A stretch of DNA of 64,000 nt from Buttiauxella sp965119215 (GCA_965119215.1 CBCPKK010000001.1:186001-250000), one strand, 5' to 3'. Shown: positions 15,740 through 24,958, counted from the stretch's first letter. A program made the numbers and translations. Notes: a model not told the origin generated them from the letters alone.

Positions 15740-16657
15740 TTACTTCTCGATTTCACACACTGTGATTACCGGCTTTGGGGGCAGAAGATATTTCCCCAGC
15801 GTGACCAGCACAACGGCAAAAATAATGACGCCCAGCGCCAGCCATTCCACAGGCGATAAACTCTCTCCGGCAAAACCCGTCCCCAGCAATACTGCAACCA
15901 CCGGGTTGACGTAGGCATAGCTGGTGGCCACCGCAGGCGCGACATTACGAATAAGATACATATACGCGCTGATCGCAATAATCGAACCGAATAAAGACAG
16001 ATAAGCCACGGCCATAAAGCCTGCTGGCGTTGGCATGGCAGTGAGGCGCTCACCGGTTAACGCTGAAGCAATCAACAGAACAATGCCCGCAGCGAGCATT
16101 TCCACCGCGCCCGCCATTAAACCCGTTGGTAATTCGATACGCGAGCCGTAAACCGAACCAAACGCCCAGCTCAACGAGCCAATCAGAATCAGCATCGCGC
16201 CCCACGGATTACCACTCAGGTTACCGCCGCTGTTAAGCAGCACAATACCGGCCAGGCCAATGGCGATACCGAGCCATTCCAGTTTGCGGGTTTGAATACC
16301 GAACAGACGGCTAAAGCACAGAGTAAACAGTGGAACCGTCGCCACCATCACAGCGGCAATACCAGATGGCACATGCTGATGTTCTGCAACAGTCACAAAG
16401 CCATTGCCGACAGCCAGCAAGAGCACGCCAATCAGTGCGGCGTTAAGCATTGGACGCAGGGCAGGTAATTTATGGCCCCGTAGCAACAAAACGCTTATCA
16501 ACAACACACCGGCGACCATAAATCTTACGCCAGCCATCATAAACGGTGGCCAGCTTTTCACGCCGACCGCGATGGCAAAATAAGTGGAACCCCAGATGAT
16601 ATACAACGCAAATAAAGCAGCAACCAGCGGCAACAATTGACCCGAACGAACGCGCAT
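15740..16657 (-). CDS. yedA: YedA, EamA/DMT-family inner-membrane transporter
   Basis: The 305-residue protein has ten predicted membrane helices in two EamA repeats. The first opens with LVAALFALYIIWGSTYFAIAVG, the second near LILIGSLSWAFGSVYG. It belongs to the drug/metabolite transporter superfamily. The substrate is not established, though amino acid or metabolite export is typical. Same neighbour order (vsr, yedA, yedI) as E. coli. Confidence 0.95.
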   Translation of the reverse strand: MRVRSGQLLPLVAALFALYIIWGSTYFAIAVGVKSWPPFMMAGVRFMVAGVLLISVLLLRGHKLPALRPMLNAALIGVLLLAVGNGFVTVAEHQHVPSGIAAVMVATVPLFTLCFSRLFGIQTRKLEWLGIAIGLAGIVLLNSGGNLSGNPWGAMLILIGSLSWAFGSVYGSRIELPTGLMAGAVEMLAAGIVLLIASALTGERLTAMPTPAGFMAVAYLSLFGSIIAISAYMYLIRNVAPAVATSYAYVNPVVAVLLGTGFAGESLSPVEWLALGVIIFAVVLVTLGKYLLPPKPVITVCEIEK

Positions 16658-16831
16658 GTTTCCTCACGACCTTTTAGCAATAATGCTAATAGTTAACGTC
16701 AAAACTATCTTTCTGGCGAGGTTTTTACTTGTTTATGGAATGTTAATTTTTATTGACATATGACTTTGATTTTCTGAAACCCACTTTTGTTCCATACTGA
16801 CAGGCATACAAACAAAAAGGATGTCGATTTT

Positions 16832-17746
16832 ATGGCTGGAAGTAGCTTATTAACGTTGCTGGATGATATCGCCACTTTACTGGACGATATTTCGATGATG
16901 GGTAAACTGGCGGCGAAGAAAACGGCAGGGGTACTTGGTGATGATCTGTCGCTCAACGCGCAACAAGTTTCAGGCGTGCGGGCGAATCGTGAATTACCGG
17001 TAGTCTGGAGTGTTGCGAAAGGCTCCTTTCTTAACAAATTGATCCTGGTTCCTCTGGCGCTGGTGATCAGTGCTTTTGCACCGTGGGCCATCACGCCCTT
17101 ACTCATGATTGGTGGTGCATTTCTTTGTTATGAAGGCGTTGAGAAAGTAGTTCATAGCCTTCATGCCCGTAAACACAAAGAAACGCCCGAAGTCCGACAA
17201 CAACGCCTGGATGATATCGCGGCGCAAGATCCGATGGTTTATGAGCGCGACAAAGTGAAAGGGGCGATCCGCACGGACTTTATTCTTTCGGCGGAAATTA
17301 TCGCAATCACTTTAGGTATTGTGGCGCAGGCTCCGTTGCTCAACCAGGTGCTGGTGTTGTCCGGCATCGCAATCGTTGTCACGGTCGGCGTTTATGGCCT
17401 GGTGGGGATTATCGTTAAGCTCGACGATCTGGGCTATTGGCTGGTAGAGAAAAGCTCGGCTATCGCGCGCGGCATGGGTAAAGGGCTGTTAATACTGGCT
17501 CCGTTGCTGATGAAATTCCTGTCTGTGGTCGGAACGTTGGCGATGTTTTTGGTAGGTGGTGGCATTCTGGTTCACGGTATTCCTGTGCTGCATCACGCCA
17601 TCGAAAACTGGGCGCAGAAGATGGGTGGTGTCGTTCATTTACTTGGGCCGACAGTGGCTAACCTGGTTATCGGTTTTATCATCGGCGCGATTGTTCTGGT
17701 CGTCGTTAACGGTATAAACCGCCTGCGTGGAAACGCTGCGCACTAA
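16832..17746 (+). CDS. yedI: YedI, DUF808 inner-membrane protein
   Basis: The 304-residue membrane protein starts at ATG 16832 (MAGSSLLTLLDDIATLLDD), behind AAAAGGA. The earlier in-frame ATG at 16787 adds 15 residues without support. DUF808 features include the Asp-rich opening DDIATLLDDISMMGKLAAKKTAGVLGDD and several membrane helices. The function is unknown. Divergent from yedA. Confidence 0.95.
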   Translation: MAGSSLLTLLDDIATLLDDISMMGKLAAKKTAGVLGDDLSLNAQQVSGVRANRELPVVWSVAKGSFLNKLILVPLALVISAFAPWAITPLLMIGGAFLCYEGVEKVVHSLHARKHKETPEVRQQRLDDIAAQDPMVYERDKVKGAIRTDFILSAEIIAITLGIVAQAPLLNQVLVLSGIAIVVTVGVYGLVGIIVKLDDLGYWLVEKSSAIARGMGKGLLILAPLLMKFLSVVGTLAMFLVGGGILVHGIPVLHHAIENWAQKMGGVVHLLGPTVANLVIGFIIGAIVLVVVNGINRLRGNAAH

Positions 17747-17838
17747 CAATTTTCATAAATTTGCACTATTGACCAGGCAAAACGGCTACTCATTGACTAT
17801 AACTTTAGAAGTTTTCACCCCTGATGCAGGAGGCAGTT

Positions 17839-18018
17839 ATGGTCTTTGTGGTCAGCGATGAAGTCCAGCCTAAAACTGGTGGCCCAAGGATGATTGTTAC
17901 CGGGTTTTCCAGCGGTATGGTGGAGTGTCGTTGGTATGATGGTTATGGTGTAAAGCGCGAGGCTTTCCGAGAGGATGATTTAGCCCCATTGGTAACAGGG
18001 GGAGGCCCGCCTGGATAA
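17839..18018 (+). CDS. yodC: YodC, DUF2158 small protein
   Basis: The 59-residue protein starts at ATG 17839 (MVFVVSDEVQPKTGGPRMI), preceded by AGGAGG. The core GGPRMIVTGFSSGMVECRWYDGYGVKREAF is diagnostic of the YodC/DUF2158 family, small soluble proteins of unknown role. A clean terminator follows. Confidence 0.95.
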   Translation: MVFVVSDEVQPKTGGPRMIVTGFSSGMVECRWYDGYGVKREAFREDDLAPLVTGGGPPG

Positions 18019-18022
18019 ACAT

Positions 18023-18050
18023 AAATGCCCGGTCAACGATCGGGCATTTT
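18023..18050 (+). terminator. Terminator of yodC
   Basis: AAATGCCCG (18023-18031) and CGGGCATTT (18041-18049) form a 9-base stem with a T-run. Confidence 0.85.
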
Positions 18051-18236
18051 TACATTCTGAATACGGCAAATATTCCAGACCATTTAATTGGCATAAATAT
18101 ATTTTCCCTTAGGAATTATCCTGGTGGGTAATGTACAATTTTGTTCATAAAAAATAGCTCACGCCCTTGCAACCCATCATGGATGAGGCGAGTGTGATTT
18201 GGTTTTAGGCAATGGCGGTTTTCAGGGAGAGTGTGA

Positions 18237-19913
18237 GTGTTTGGCAATGCAATTCAACGCGTGATTGGCCGCTTCAGAAGCCCGCAGAAGATCGTTAATA
18301 TTTGTTTTACAGTGGTATTTGTATTCTCCACCATGCTGACCTGGCGCGAAGTTGTGGTGCTTGAAGGCGCTTATGTTGCGAACCAACGCAATAGCCTGAA
18401 TAACGTCGCCACCTTGCTTGACCGCCAGCTACAACACAATGTCGACAGTCTGCTGTTTTATCGCAATGCGATGCACTATGCGCTGGAATCCCCCATTTCG
18501 ACCGACAAAATCCGCAATGCACTGGCGGAGTTTGATGTCTTGCGCACCAAACCTTTTTGGCAATTACGCCCGGATTTATCTCGCAGCTTGCCAATGAATG
18601 GCGTTTCGGATGAGTTTGTAAGCAACACGCCCTTGCTCGATCGCGATCAACAGACCATTCATTCCGAATTAAGCTCGGCGCTCGAGTTAAGTTACATCAT
18701 GCGTTTATCGGATCACGAACGAACGCTGCCGCGCCGCATGTTCTATGCCTCGCGAAGCGGTTTTTTCCTGTCGAGCACGCCGCCGCCCAACGACCCGCAA
18801 ATCACTTCGCTTTATTACCGTTTGATAGCCCAGCCATACTTTTCTGCACAGTCACCGGAAAACAATCCCACTCGCGCGTTGCAGTGGACGCACACGTTTA
18901 ATCCCAACAGCACTAGCGGCCAGATAATTACCGCTGCGGTACCGCTGGATTATAACGATCGCTGGTATGGCGTGTTGGCACTCGATTTTCCAATTGACTC
19001 ACTGCACAGCTTTTTACAGCGCGCCAGGTATGACAATCATGAAGGCACCGTGCTGCTTTACGACAACGAGTTAAACCCCATCGTCAGTACCGATGATAAG
19101 TTGCCAATGCATACGTTATTCACCGCTACGCAATTGGCGGAAATTGCCAATGCCGTGACAGGGTCAAAGCGGGGGGCTCAGGGTGAGCTGCGCATGGATA
19201 GCCGCTTTATCACCTGGGCGAAGCTGAATAGTTTCGATGGCTTGCTGATAAAAGTGCATACCCTTGAAGAAGGGGTTCAGGGTGAATTTGGCCGTATCAG
19301 CATCGTGCTTAGCATCCTGTGGGCGCTGTTTTCGTTAATGCTGTTTGTTTCCTGGATTGTGATTCGCCGCCTGGTGAATAACATGTTTACACTGCAGCAA
19401 ACGCTGACCTGGCGGGCAAATTACGACACCTTAACCCGGCTCTACAATCGTGGTGCGTTCTTCGATGTTGCTCGCAAACTCTCGCAACAATGCCAGCAGC
19501 AAGGCCAGCCTTTCTCTGTCATTCAGATGGATCTCGATCTCTTTAAAAGCGTCAATGACCGGTTTGGTCACAGCAGCGGCGATAAAGTCCTGACTCACGC
19601 GGCAGCGATGCTCAGCGATGCGTTTCGCAGTGGCGATGTCGCCGGGCGCGTAGGCGGTGAGGAGTTCTGTATCGTATTACCTGATACGACTCTGGAAGAG
19701 GCCGTAAAGGTTGCTGAACGCATCAGAGTGCGCATCAACAGTAAAGAACTGCTGTTAAAACAGGGTAATACGGTGCGGATCAGCGCCTCGTTTGGTGTCA
19801 GCAGCGCGTTTGAGTTTAACGATTATGACTTTGAGCGGCTGCAATCTTATGCTGACCATCGCTTATATAAAGCGAAGCAAAGCGGGCGTAATCAGGTCTG
19901 TAGCCAGGATTAA
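18237..19913 (+). CDS. dgcQ: DgcQ (YedQ), membrane diguanylate cyclase
   Basis: The 558-residue enzyme makes c-di-GMP from two GTP at the inner membrane. It has an N-terminal helix (~21-37), a periplasmic sensor region to ~352, a second helix (~354-376) and a C-terminal GGDEF domain. The active site is GGEEF at 473-477. An inhibitory I-site RSGD (Arg464/Asp467) precedes it by five residues, so product feedback is likely. The start is GTG 18237 with GGGAGA just upstream. In relatives DgcQ promotes cellulose or matrix and lowers motility, fitting its place near rcsA and the fli genes. The periplasmic part is poorly conserved against E. coli. Confidence 0.95.
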   Translation: MFGNAIQRVIGRFRSPQKIVNICFTVVFVFSTMLTWREVVVLEGAYVANQRNSLNNVATLLDRQLQHNVDSLLFYRNAMHYALESPISTDKIRNALAEFDVLRTKPFWQLRPDLSRSLPMNGVSDEFVSNTPLLDRDQQTIHSELSSALELSYIMRLSDHERTLPRRMFYASRSGFFLSSTPPPNDPQITSLYYRLIAQPYFSAQSPENNPTRALQWTHTFNPNSTSGQIITAAVPLDYNDRWYGVLALDFPIDSLHSFLQRARYDNHEGTVLLYDNELNPIVSTDDKLPMHTLFTATQLAEIANAVTGSKRGAQGELRMDSRFITWAKLNSFDGLLIKVHTLEEGVQGEFGRISIVLSILWALFSLMLFVSWIVIRRLVNNMFTLQQTLTWRANYDTLTRLYNRGAFFDVARKLSQQCQQQGQPFSVIQMDLDLFKSVNDRFGHSSGDKVLTHAAAMLSDAFRSGDVAGRVGGEEFCIVLPDTTLEEAVKVAERIRVRINSKELLLKQGNTVRISASFGVSSAFEFNDYDFERLQSYADHRLYKAKQSGRNQVCSQD

Positions 19914-19920
19914 ACAGGCG

Positions 19921-20736
19921 TTACTTTGTGGTAATAAAGTGGTCCAGACCTTCTTTCCATCCTTCGGGGCCATAGTTCTGGCTGCGGTAGACTCGCTGCG
20001 GATTGTCGTTTTTTAACGTCAGCGGCTGGCGGCTGTAGCCTTTCACAACTACGGCAAAATCGACGCTATCCAGTAATGATGCGTCGCTCGGGCTGTCGCC
20101 AAGGCCAATCGTAATACGCGTTTTCCCATCACGTTGCTGGAATTGTTGTTGCAGCCAATGCAGCGCTTTATCTTTGCCTGCCTGCATGTCCAGCACATGC
20201 CAGAACCGCCCACCTTGCAGCAGCATTAAACCCAGGGTTGCGAGCTGGTCGCTGAAAGCGGCCATCATTTCGTCGCTATCGCGCCAGATTAACGTTTCAG
20301 ATGCTTCACTGAGCTTTGCAAGGCTTGCCTGTTTACGTGTAAGTCCCGTTAATTCACAAAGGGTGTTTTCGTCTACGTCGGCAAAGCAGGTGAATTTGAA
20401 GCCAAATTTCTGACGCAGTTTATCCAGCATGGAAAACAATTCTTCATGCCGCATACCCGTCAGCAGGCGAGGGTAGTCTTCACTGTCATTCCATCGCGCA
20501 TCTAGCTGAATTACTGCGCCATTTTCAGCAATAAATGCTTGTCCGGTTAGCGAAAACTCATTCTGCCAGTCAATGATTTCAGCGGCACTTTTGGCACTGC
20601 ATAGAATGAGCGGGATTTCATGCTGGCGTAAAACGCTGATCCACGGGCTTGCAGCTTCCCAACGGTAGGAGTGATGTTCAAGCAGTGTGCCATCAAGATC
20701 TGAAACGATTAATAACGGGTCGTGCAGAAGCGGCAT
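19921..20736 (-). CDS. yedP: YedP, mannosyl-3-phosphoglycerate phosphatase-family HAD enzyme
   Basis: The 271-residue HAD-superfamily hydrolase has the nucleophile motif SDLDGTLL (Asp13, Asp15), motif II Ser in ILCSAKSA, and GLGDSPSDASLL for the metal-binding Asp pair. It belongs to the mannosyl-3-phosphoglycerate phosphatase group, but the biological substrate in enteric bacteria is uncertain. The start MPLLHDPLLIV (ATG 20736) fits the family better than the upstream in-frame start. It converges with dgcQ and sits before dsrA as in E. coli. Confidence 0.92.
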   Translation of the reverse strand: MPLLHDPLLIVSDLDGTLLEHHSYRWEAASPWISVLRQHEIPLILCSAKSAAEIIDWQNEFSLTGQAFIAENGAVIQLDARWNDSEDYPRLLTGMRHEELFSMLDKLRQKFGFKFTCFADVDENTLCELTGLTRKQASLAKLSEASETLIWRDSDEMMAAFSDQLATLGLMLLQGGRFWHVLDMQAGKDKALHWLQQQFQQRDGKTRITIGLGDSPSDASLLDSVDFAVVVKGYSRQPLTLKNDNPQRVYRSQNYGPEGWKEGLDHFITTK

Positions 20737-20827
20737 GGCGTTTCTCCTGAATCGAGTCATTCTCACAAACTAACTATTCATTGGAAGAATTGTTCATTGT
20801 TTTGACATAAATCTGAGGTAATGTGTA

Positions 20828-20914
20828 AGCACATCAGATTTCCTGATGTAACGAATTTTTCAAGACTTCTTGCTTACGCAAGTTTCATCCCGGCAATCGC
20901 GCCGGGATGCTTTT
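20828..20914 (+). ncRNA. dsrA: DsrA small regulatory RNA
   Basis: This 87-base RNA pairs with rpoS mRNA to raise its translation and with hns mRNA to lower it, with Hfq. Recognition rests on the conserved 5' part AGCACATCAGATTTCC, the AACGAATTTTT linker, the CTTGCTTACGCAAG stem and a terminator stem CATCCCGGC/GCCGGGATG (20886-20894/20901-20909) followed by Ts. Position between yedP and yodD is the same as in E. coli. TTGACA (20802-20807) and TAATGT (20819-20824) lie upstream but their spacing is not standard, so I do not call exact promoter elements. Confidence 0.93.
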
Positions 20915-20929
20915 CTTTAGTGGTTCACT

Positions 20930-21151
20930 TCAGCGGTTCACTTCATTGACACTAAAGTCGTGGATATCCAGTTCAAAGGCTTCCGCAAGTTCAGAATAGG
21001 TATGCCATGTGCGACCGCCGATACTGACCTGATGGGGATTGTCACTATCGTGCACACGCGTCACTTCACTTTCGCTTATCTCATTGATGGCCGCCAATAG
21101 CGCATCGACATCGACGCCAGCGGTTTCATTGAGCTCTTTCGCGGTCTTCAT
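20930..21151 (-). CDS. yodD: YodD, small stress-related protein
   Basis: The 73-residue acidic soluble protein (MKTAKELNETAGVDVDALL... HTYSELAEAFELDIHDFSV) matches the YodD family, linked in E. coli to stress and biofilm phenotypes but without a known mechanism. It converges with dsrA. Ribosome site TGGAGG is upstream on the minus strand. Confidence 0.93.
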   Translation of the reverse strand: MKTAKELNETAGVDVDALLAAINEISESEVTRVHDSDNPHQVSIGGRTWHTYSELAEAFELDIHDFSVNEVNR

Positions 21152-21284
21152 GCCGTAGTCCTCCAGGGTGTACCCGAGTATAAGTATAGACGGTTAGCAA
21201 AATGCCCAAGGTTACGCATATCATCCGATGCGAATGAGTCGTTTTTGATCTACACTGGCACAAAGACACTGGAGGATTTTTGTT

Positions 21285-21473
21285 ATGAATATCAACGATC
21301 GCGTCACAGTAAAAACCGATGGTGGCCCGCGTCGGCCAGGCGTGGTGTTAGCTGTCGAAGAATTTAGCGAAGGGACGATGTTCCTTGTTTCGCTCGAGGA
21401 GTATCCGTTGGGGATCTGGTTCTTTAATGAGTCAGGGCATTCGGACGGTATTTTTGTAGAAAAGACGGACTGA
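21285..21473 (+). CDS. dsrB: DsrB, small protein next to dsrA
   Basis: The 62-residue protein (MNINDRVTVKTDGGPRRPGVVLAVEEF) matches DsrB of enteric bacteria, an RpoS-regulated protein of unknown function with a small beta-rich fold. Ribosome site CTGGAGG is eight bases upstream. It is divergent from yodD and convergent with rcsA, the same order as E. coli. Confidence 0.94.
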   Translation: MNINDRVTVKTDGGPRRPGVVLAVEEFSEGTMFLVSLEEYPLGIWFFNESGHSDGIFVEKTD

Positions 21474-21479
21474 TTAAAC

Positions 21480-21517
21480 CCCTCATCCCGCCCTTCGATG
21501 ATGGGCGAGGGTGAGGG
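21480..21517. terminator. Terminator-like hairpin between dsrB and rcsA
   Basis: CCCTCA...CCGCCC pairs with GGGCG...TGAGGG with one bulge, between converging genes. GC-rich, without long T-runs. Confidence 0.5.
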
Positions 21518-21528
21518 CGCTATCCTGA

Positions 21529-22152
21529 TTAACGCATATTCACAAAAATACCGTTCGTCACATTATCGGTGAGACGTACCACATGATAAATCACCTGTTT
21601 ATTATGTGTTTTTATCTTTCGCTTTATATTCCCTTTATGCGATGACACCGTTTTCGCTTTGATATTCATCTGGTCAGATATTTGAATTGTCCCTTGTCCG
21701 GACATCCACATTTTAAGCATGCTCGATTCCGTGCGGCTTAATGATAACGTGGGTAAATTAAGATGGCCGATGCAGTGAGCATTTTTTGCTAAATATTCAG
21801 AGAGTATTTCATCCAGCGATTCTGGTTTTATCGATTTAGAACTGATAAGCAGATTACTTCGCACTAATAGATATTCATCGAAATGGATATTAGCTATTGC
21901 CATAAAGACTAAAAATAACGTACTGGGATGCTGATTAATGATCTGCTTTATGCGCTCGCTGCTTTGAGCGTCATGGATGAAACAATCTTCATTAATAAAC
22001 ACCACATTAGGCGTCTGGGATGCGCAAGCAAGCGCCAGATCTTCTATCGTCTCCACGTTGGTCATCTGTCGTTTTCGGATGCCACGGCTGGTTAAATAAC
22101 CTGTTAAACCCAACCGGGTATAACTGCATAAGTCCATAATGATCGTTGACAT
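21529..22152 (-). CDS. rcsA: RcsA, auxiliary activator of capsule genes
   Basis: The 207-residue LuxR-type regulator forms heterodimers with RcsB, activates colanic-acid and related capsule genes and represses flhDC. Start ATG 22152 (MSTIIMDLCSYTRLGLTGY) matches E. coli. The C-terminal helix-turn-helix (LSRTESSMLKMWMSGQGTIQISDQMNIKAKTV) is almost unchanged. RcsA is normally made in small amounts, degraded by Lon, and repressed by H-NS with DsrA relieving that. An RcsAB box lies upstream at 22224-22237, consistent with self-activation. Confidence 0.96.
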   Translation of the reverse strand: MSTIIMDLCSYTRLGLTGYLTSRGIRKRQMTNVETIEDLALACASQTPNVVFINEDCFIHDAQSSERIKQIINQHPSTLFLVFMAIANIHFDEYLLVRSNLLISSKSIKPESLDEILSEYLAKNAHCIGHLNLPTLSLSRTESSMLKMWMSGQGTIQISDQMNIKAKTVSSHKGNIKRKIKTHNKQVIYHVVRLTDNVTNGIFVNMR

Positions 22153-22223
22153 AATCCCCCCCACCCGTGATTAAGTATTTTTTTAGGCGTAATAACTATC
22201 TAGTAAAGTTATGTATAATTTGC

Positions 22224-22237
22224 TAGGAATGCTCTCA
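22224..22237 (-). promoter_or_regulatory. RcsAB box upstream of rcsA
   Basis: On the minus strand TGAGAGCATTCCTA matches 11 of 14 positions of the RcsAB consensus TAAGAATATTCCTA. A TATACA -10-like element follows about 10 bases downstream, then the rcsA start. E. coli rcsA is known to self-activate through such a box. Confidence 0.55.
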
Positions 22238-22366
22238 AAGTAAAGTGAATGTTACATTATGTGAGATAAGTAAAAGCATATAAGGCACGCCAGTTGTATC
22301 TTGGTGGATGTTATTCAACAAAGCTTTTAGGAATATCCTTAACAAGACGACACAGAATGTATGGAA

Positions 22367-23152
22367 TTAATTTGCGGGGATTTCACTCATAATATCGGAG
22401 AGCAAATTAAACACTTCACTAAATAGGTGTTCGGTGAAGGGAGCCATTAACGGAATTAAGGCAGACATCACTAACATACCCACGGCAAGTGTCAGCGGAA
22501 AACCAATCACGAACACCGAAAGTTGGGGGGACATACGGTTTAACAGGCCCAGGGCAATGTTGAGCGTCAGCAGCAATGTGATGAGCGGAAGGGCCAGCAT
22601 CAGGCCATTGAGGAAGATTAAACCCGCGGCACGCGTGAGTGCCATAAACACATTACTGTTGATCGGATTGCCACCGATTGGCAGGGTATGAAATGTGTCG
22701 TACAGCATCGAAATTAGCCATAAATGACCGTTAAATACCAGAAAAAGTAGCATGGCCAGCATATCCATAAAACGTGCCAGGACGGGCATGTTCAGGCGAC
22801 TGCCGGGGTCAAAGAAGGTGGCGAAAGACAGCCCCATCTGCAAACCAATGATTTCGCCAGCGGTACGCACGGCGGCGAAGGCAAATTGCATGGTGAAGCC
22901 AAGGGCAATGCCAATCAGGATTTGCTGCGCGGCGAGCCAGAATCCAGCGGCGGAGAAAATTGTCACGTTGGTAGCAGGGAGCGTAGGGGCAATTATCCAG
23001 GTAATCATCAGCGCCAGGCCAATTTTTACCTTTTTTGAGATAGCTCGTTCACTCAGAATTGGTGCGGTAGAAATCAGGGCCAGGACACGAATAAATGGCC
23101 AGAACCCCATACTCAGTAAAGTGAGCCACTGCCCGCTATCAATGTGGATCAT
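22367..23152 (-). CDS. fliR: FliR, flagellar export gate protein
   Basis: The 261-residue polytopic protein is part of the FliPQR export gate at the base of the flagellar rod. Family features are the opening QWLTLLSMGFWPFIRVLALI and conserved helices with FDPGSRLNMPVLARF. Length equals E. coli FliR. It is last in the fliLMNOPQR series and follows fliQ almost directly. rcsA, which represses motility when active, lies just beyond. Confidence 0.97.
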   Translation of the reverse strand: MIHIDSGQWLTLLSMGFWPFIRVLALISTAPILSERAISKKVKIGLALMITWIIAPTLPATNVTIFSAAGFWLAAQQILIGIALGFTMQFAFAAVRTAGEIIGLQMGLSFATFFDPGSRLNMPVLARFMDMLAMLLFLVFNGHLWLISMLYDTFHTLPIGGNPINSNVFMALTRAAGLIFLNGLMLALPLITLLLTLNIALGLLNRMSPQLSVFVIGFPLTLAVGMLVMSALIPLMAPFTEHLFSEVFNLLSDIMSEIPAN

Positions 23153-23418
23153 CCAATGTTCATCGGAATATTGGTGAGCAGAGTTCGCATATAATCCAGC
23201 AGCAGGTTAAGCATCCACGGGCCTGCAACAATAATGGTTACAAACACGGCAAGGATTTTTGGGATAAACGAGAGGGTCATTTCGTTTATCTGTGTGGCAG
23301 CCTGCAACATACTGATGACCAGGCCCGTTACCAACGCCACCATTAACAACGGGGCGGCGAGCGCCAAAGCCACTTTCATCGCTTCGGTGCCCATCATCAT
23401 GACCGATTCAGGAGTCAT
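23149..23418 (-). CDS. fliQ: FliQ, flagellar export gate protein
   Basis: The 89-residue protein has two membrane helices (about 13-38 and 49-78). Start ATG 23418 (MTPESVMMMGTEAMKVALALA) is chosen by family; the longer frame is not supported. It overlaps fliR by four bases and follows fliP by about ten. FliQ packs around FliP/FliR in the export gate. Confidence 0.97.
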   Translation of the reverse strand: MTPESVMMMGTEAMKVALALAAPLLMVALVTGLVISMLQAATQINEMTLSFIPKILAVFVTIIVAGPWMLNLLLDYMRTLLTNIPMNIG

Positions 23419-23428
23419 TTTTTGCCCT

Positions 23429-24166
23429 CTAACTGTAGAAACTTTGTGCCAGCGATCCCACCAGCAATTGCCAGCCATCAACCAACACAAACAGCATTAA
23501 TTTGAAGGGCAGGGCAATGGTCGCTGGTGGCACCATCATCATCCCCAGCGCCATCAGGACGCTGGCGATCACCAGGTCGATGATCAAAAACGGAATGAAT
23601 ACCGTAAAACCAATCTGGAAAGCGGTTTTTAATTCGCTGGTGACGTAAGCGGGTAACAAGATGCGCATTGGCACCACTTCCGGCCCTTCCAGCGGTGGGG
23701 TATTGGCTAAACGGGCAAATAGCGCCAGATCCGCTTCACGTGTTTGTCGCAACATAAACTCACGCAGCGGCTTTGAACCTTTTTCCAGCGCTTCATCCAT
23801 CTGGATTTTGTTTTCGCTAAACGGCTGATAAGCATCGGTATAAATTTTGTCGAAGACCGGTGCCATAATGAAAAAAGTCAAAAATAGCGCCAGCCCTAAC
23901 AACACCTGGTTAGGCGGTGCTGACGGCGTGCCTAACGCGCTGCGTAGCAGGCCAAAGACGATGATGATGCGTGTGAAGCTGGTCATCATCAGCAAAATTG
24001 CCGGTAAAAAAGTCAGCGAGGTAATAAAGACCAGAGTCTGAACCGGTAGCGTCCAGCTTTGGCCACCGTTAGACATTGGCTGGCTGATAAGACCCGGCAG
24101 TTGGGCAAAAGCGGCAGGCATCACTAACAGCAGGCCGAGCAACGAGAAAGGAAGCCAACGTTTCAT
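23429..24166 (-). CDS. fliP: FliP, flagellar export gate protein
   Basis: The 245-residue protein has a cleavable signal peptide (KRWLPFSLLGLLLVMPAAFA), a family hallmark, and helices including SLTFLPAILLMMTSFTRI and the conserved LPFKLMLFVLVDGWQLL end. It is the core of the export gate. Start ATG 24166 shares its A with the fliO stop (TGATG), so the two are translationally coupled. Length equals E. coli FliP. Confidence 0.97.
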   Translation of the reverse strand: MKRWLPFSLLGLLLVMPAAFAQLPGLISQPMSNGGQSWTLPVQTLVFITSLTFLPAILLMMTSFTRIIIVFGLLRSALGTPSAPPNQVLLGLALFLTFFIMAPVFDKIYTDAYQPFSENKIQMDEALEKGSKPLREFMLRQTREADLALFARLANTPPLEGPEVVPMRILLPAYVTSELKTAFQIGFTVFIPFLIIDLVIASVLMALGMMMVPPATIALPFKLMLFVLVDGWQLLVGSLAQSFYS

Positions 24167-24543
24167 CAATCTTTCCCGTTACGTTTAAGCAGGTTTTTCA
24201 TCAGACTCTGGAAATCAGCGGGGGGAGTGGGTGAAATGACTTCGCTCACTGGTGCGGCTGGCAGCGTATGCAAATGCGTGATTTGCCCGGCGGTGACGCC
24301 GAGCACCAGACGTGCGTCTTGCACATCGACAATCACCACGCGTTCGCGCGGGCCAACGCTGCAACTGGCGCTGACTTTCATTTCTTTGCTGGAGCCGGTT
24401 TTTGGCGCAAAGCCAAAACGTTTTGCCACCCAGGCAGCGAGTAAAATAAAAACGATAATCGCCGTTAATGCACCGCTCACCTGAACAAGTGGGGAGCCGG
24501 TGCTGGCAGCGGATTGCTGCTGTACAGTTGCCTGGGTTTTCAT
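24166..24543 (-). CDS. fliO: FliO, export gate assembly factor
   Basis: The 125-residue single-span membrane protein helps FliP fold and assemble and is poorly conserved. A membrane helix lies at about 24-40 (ALTAIIVFILLAAWVAKRF), followed by a cytosolic domain with GPRERVVIVDVQDARLVLGV. It follows fliN after four bases and is coupled to fliP by TGATG. Confidence 0.95.
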   Translation of the reverse strand: MKTQATVQQQSAASTGSPLVQVSGALTAIIVFILLAAWVAKRFGFAPKTGSSKEMKVSASCSVGPRERVVIVDVQDARLVLGVTAGQITHLHTLPAAPVSEVISPTPPADFQSLMKNLLKRNGKD

Positions 24544-24547
24544 CGGT

Positions 24548-24958
24548 TTAACGGCTCAGACGACGCATACGTTCAGACGGCGTGATGATGTCAGTGATGC
24601 GAACACCGTATTTATCCGCCACAACCACCACTTCACCCTGGGCAATCAGATAACCGTTAATCAGAATATCCAACGGTTCACCTGCCAACCCGTCCAGCGC
24701 AACAACGGAACCTTGCGATAAACGCAGCAGTTCTTTAATCGTCATGCGGGTACGGCCCAGTTCCACCGTCAGCTTGACGGGAATGTCCATAATCAGGTCG
24801 ATATCTTGCATCGCTCCGGCAATGTCATTGCTTTCCAGCGCGCGGAATACGTTGTCGGCGGGGCTTTTAGTCGAAACTTTTTGTTCGTTTAGCGCATCAG
24901 CCCACAGATCGTCCACGGAGCCTGCATTGTCGTCGGACGGTTGATTAATATCACTCAT
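24548..24958 (-). CDS. fliN: FliN, flagellar switch protein
   Basis: The 136-residue protein sits at the base of the C-ring. The C-terminal SpoA domain (DIPVKLTVELGRTRMTIKELL ... ILINGYLIAQGEVVVV) is conserved. It binds FliM and FliH and takes part in switching and export. Its start overlaps the fliM stop by four bases (ATGA). Confidence 0.97.
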   Translation of the reverse strand: MSDINQPSDDNAGSVDDLWADALNEQKVSTKSPADNVFRALESNDIAGAMQDIDLIMDIPVKLTVELGRTRMTIKELLRLSQGSVVALDGLAGEPLDILINGYLIAQGEVVVVADKYGVRITDIITPSERMRRLSR

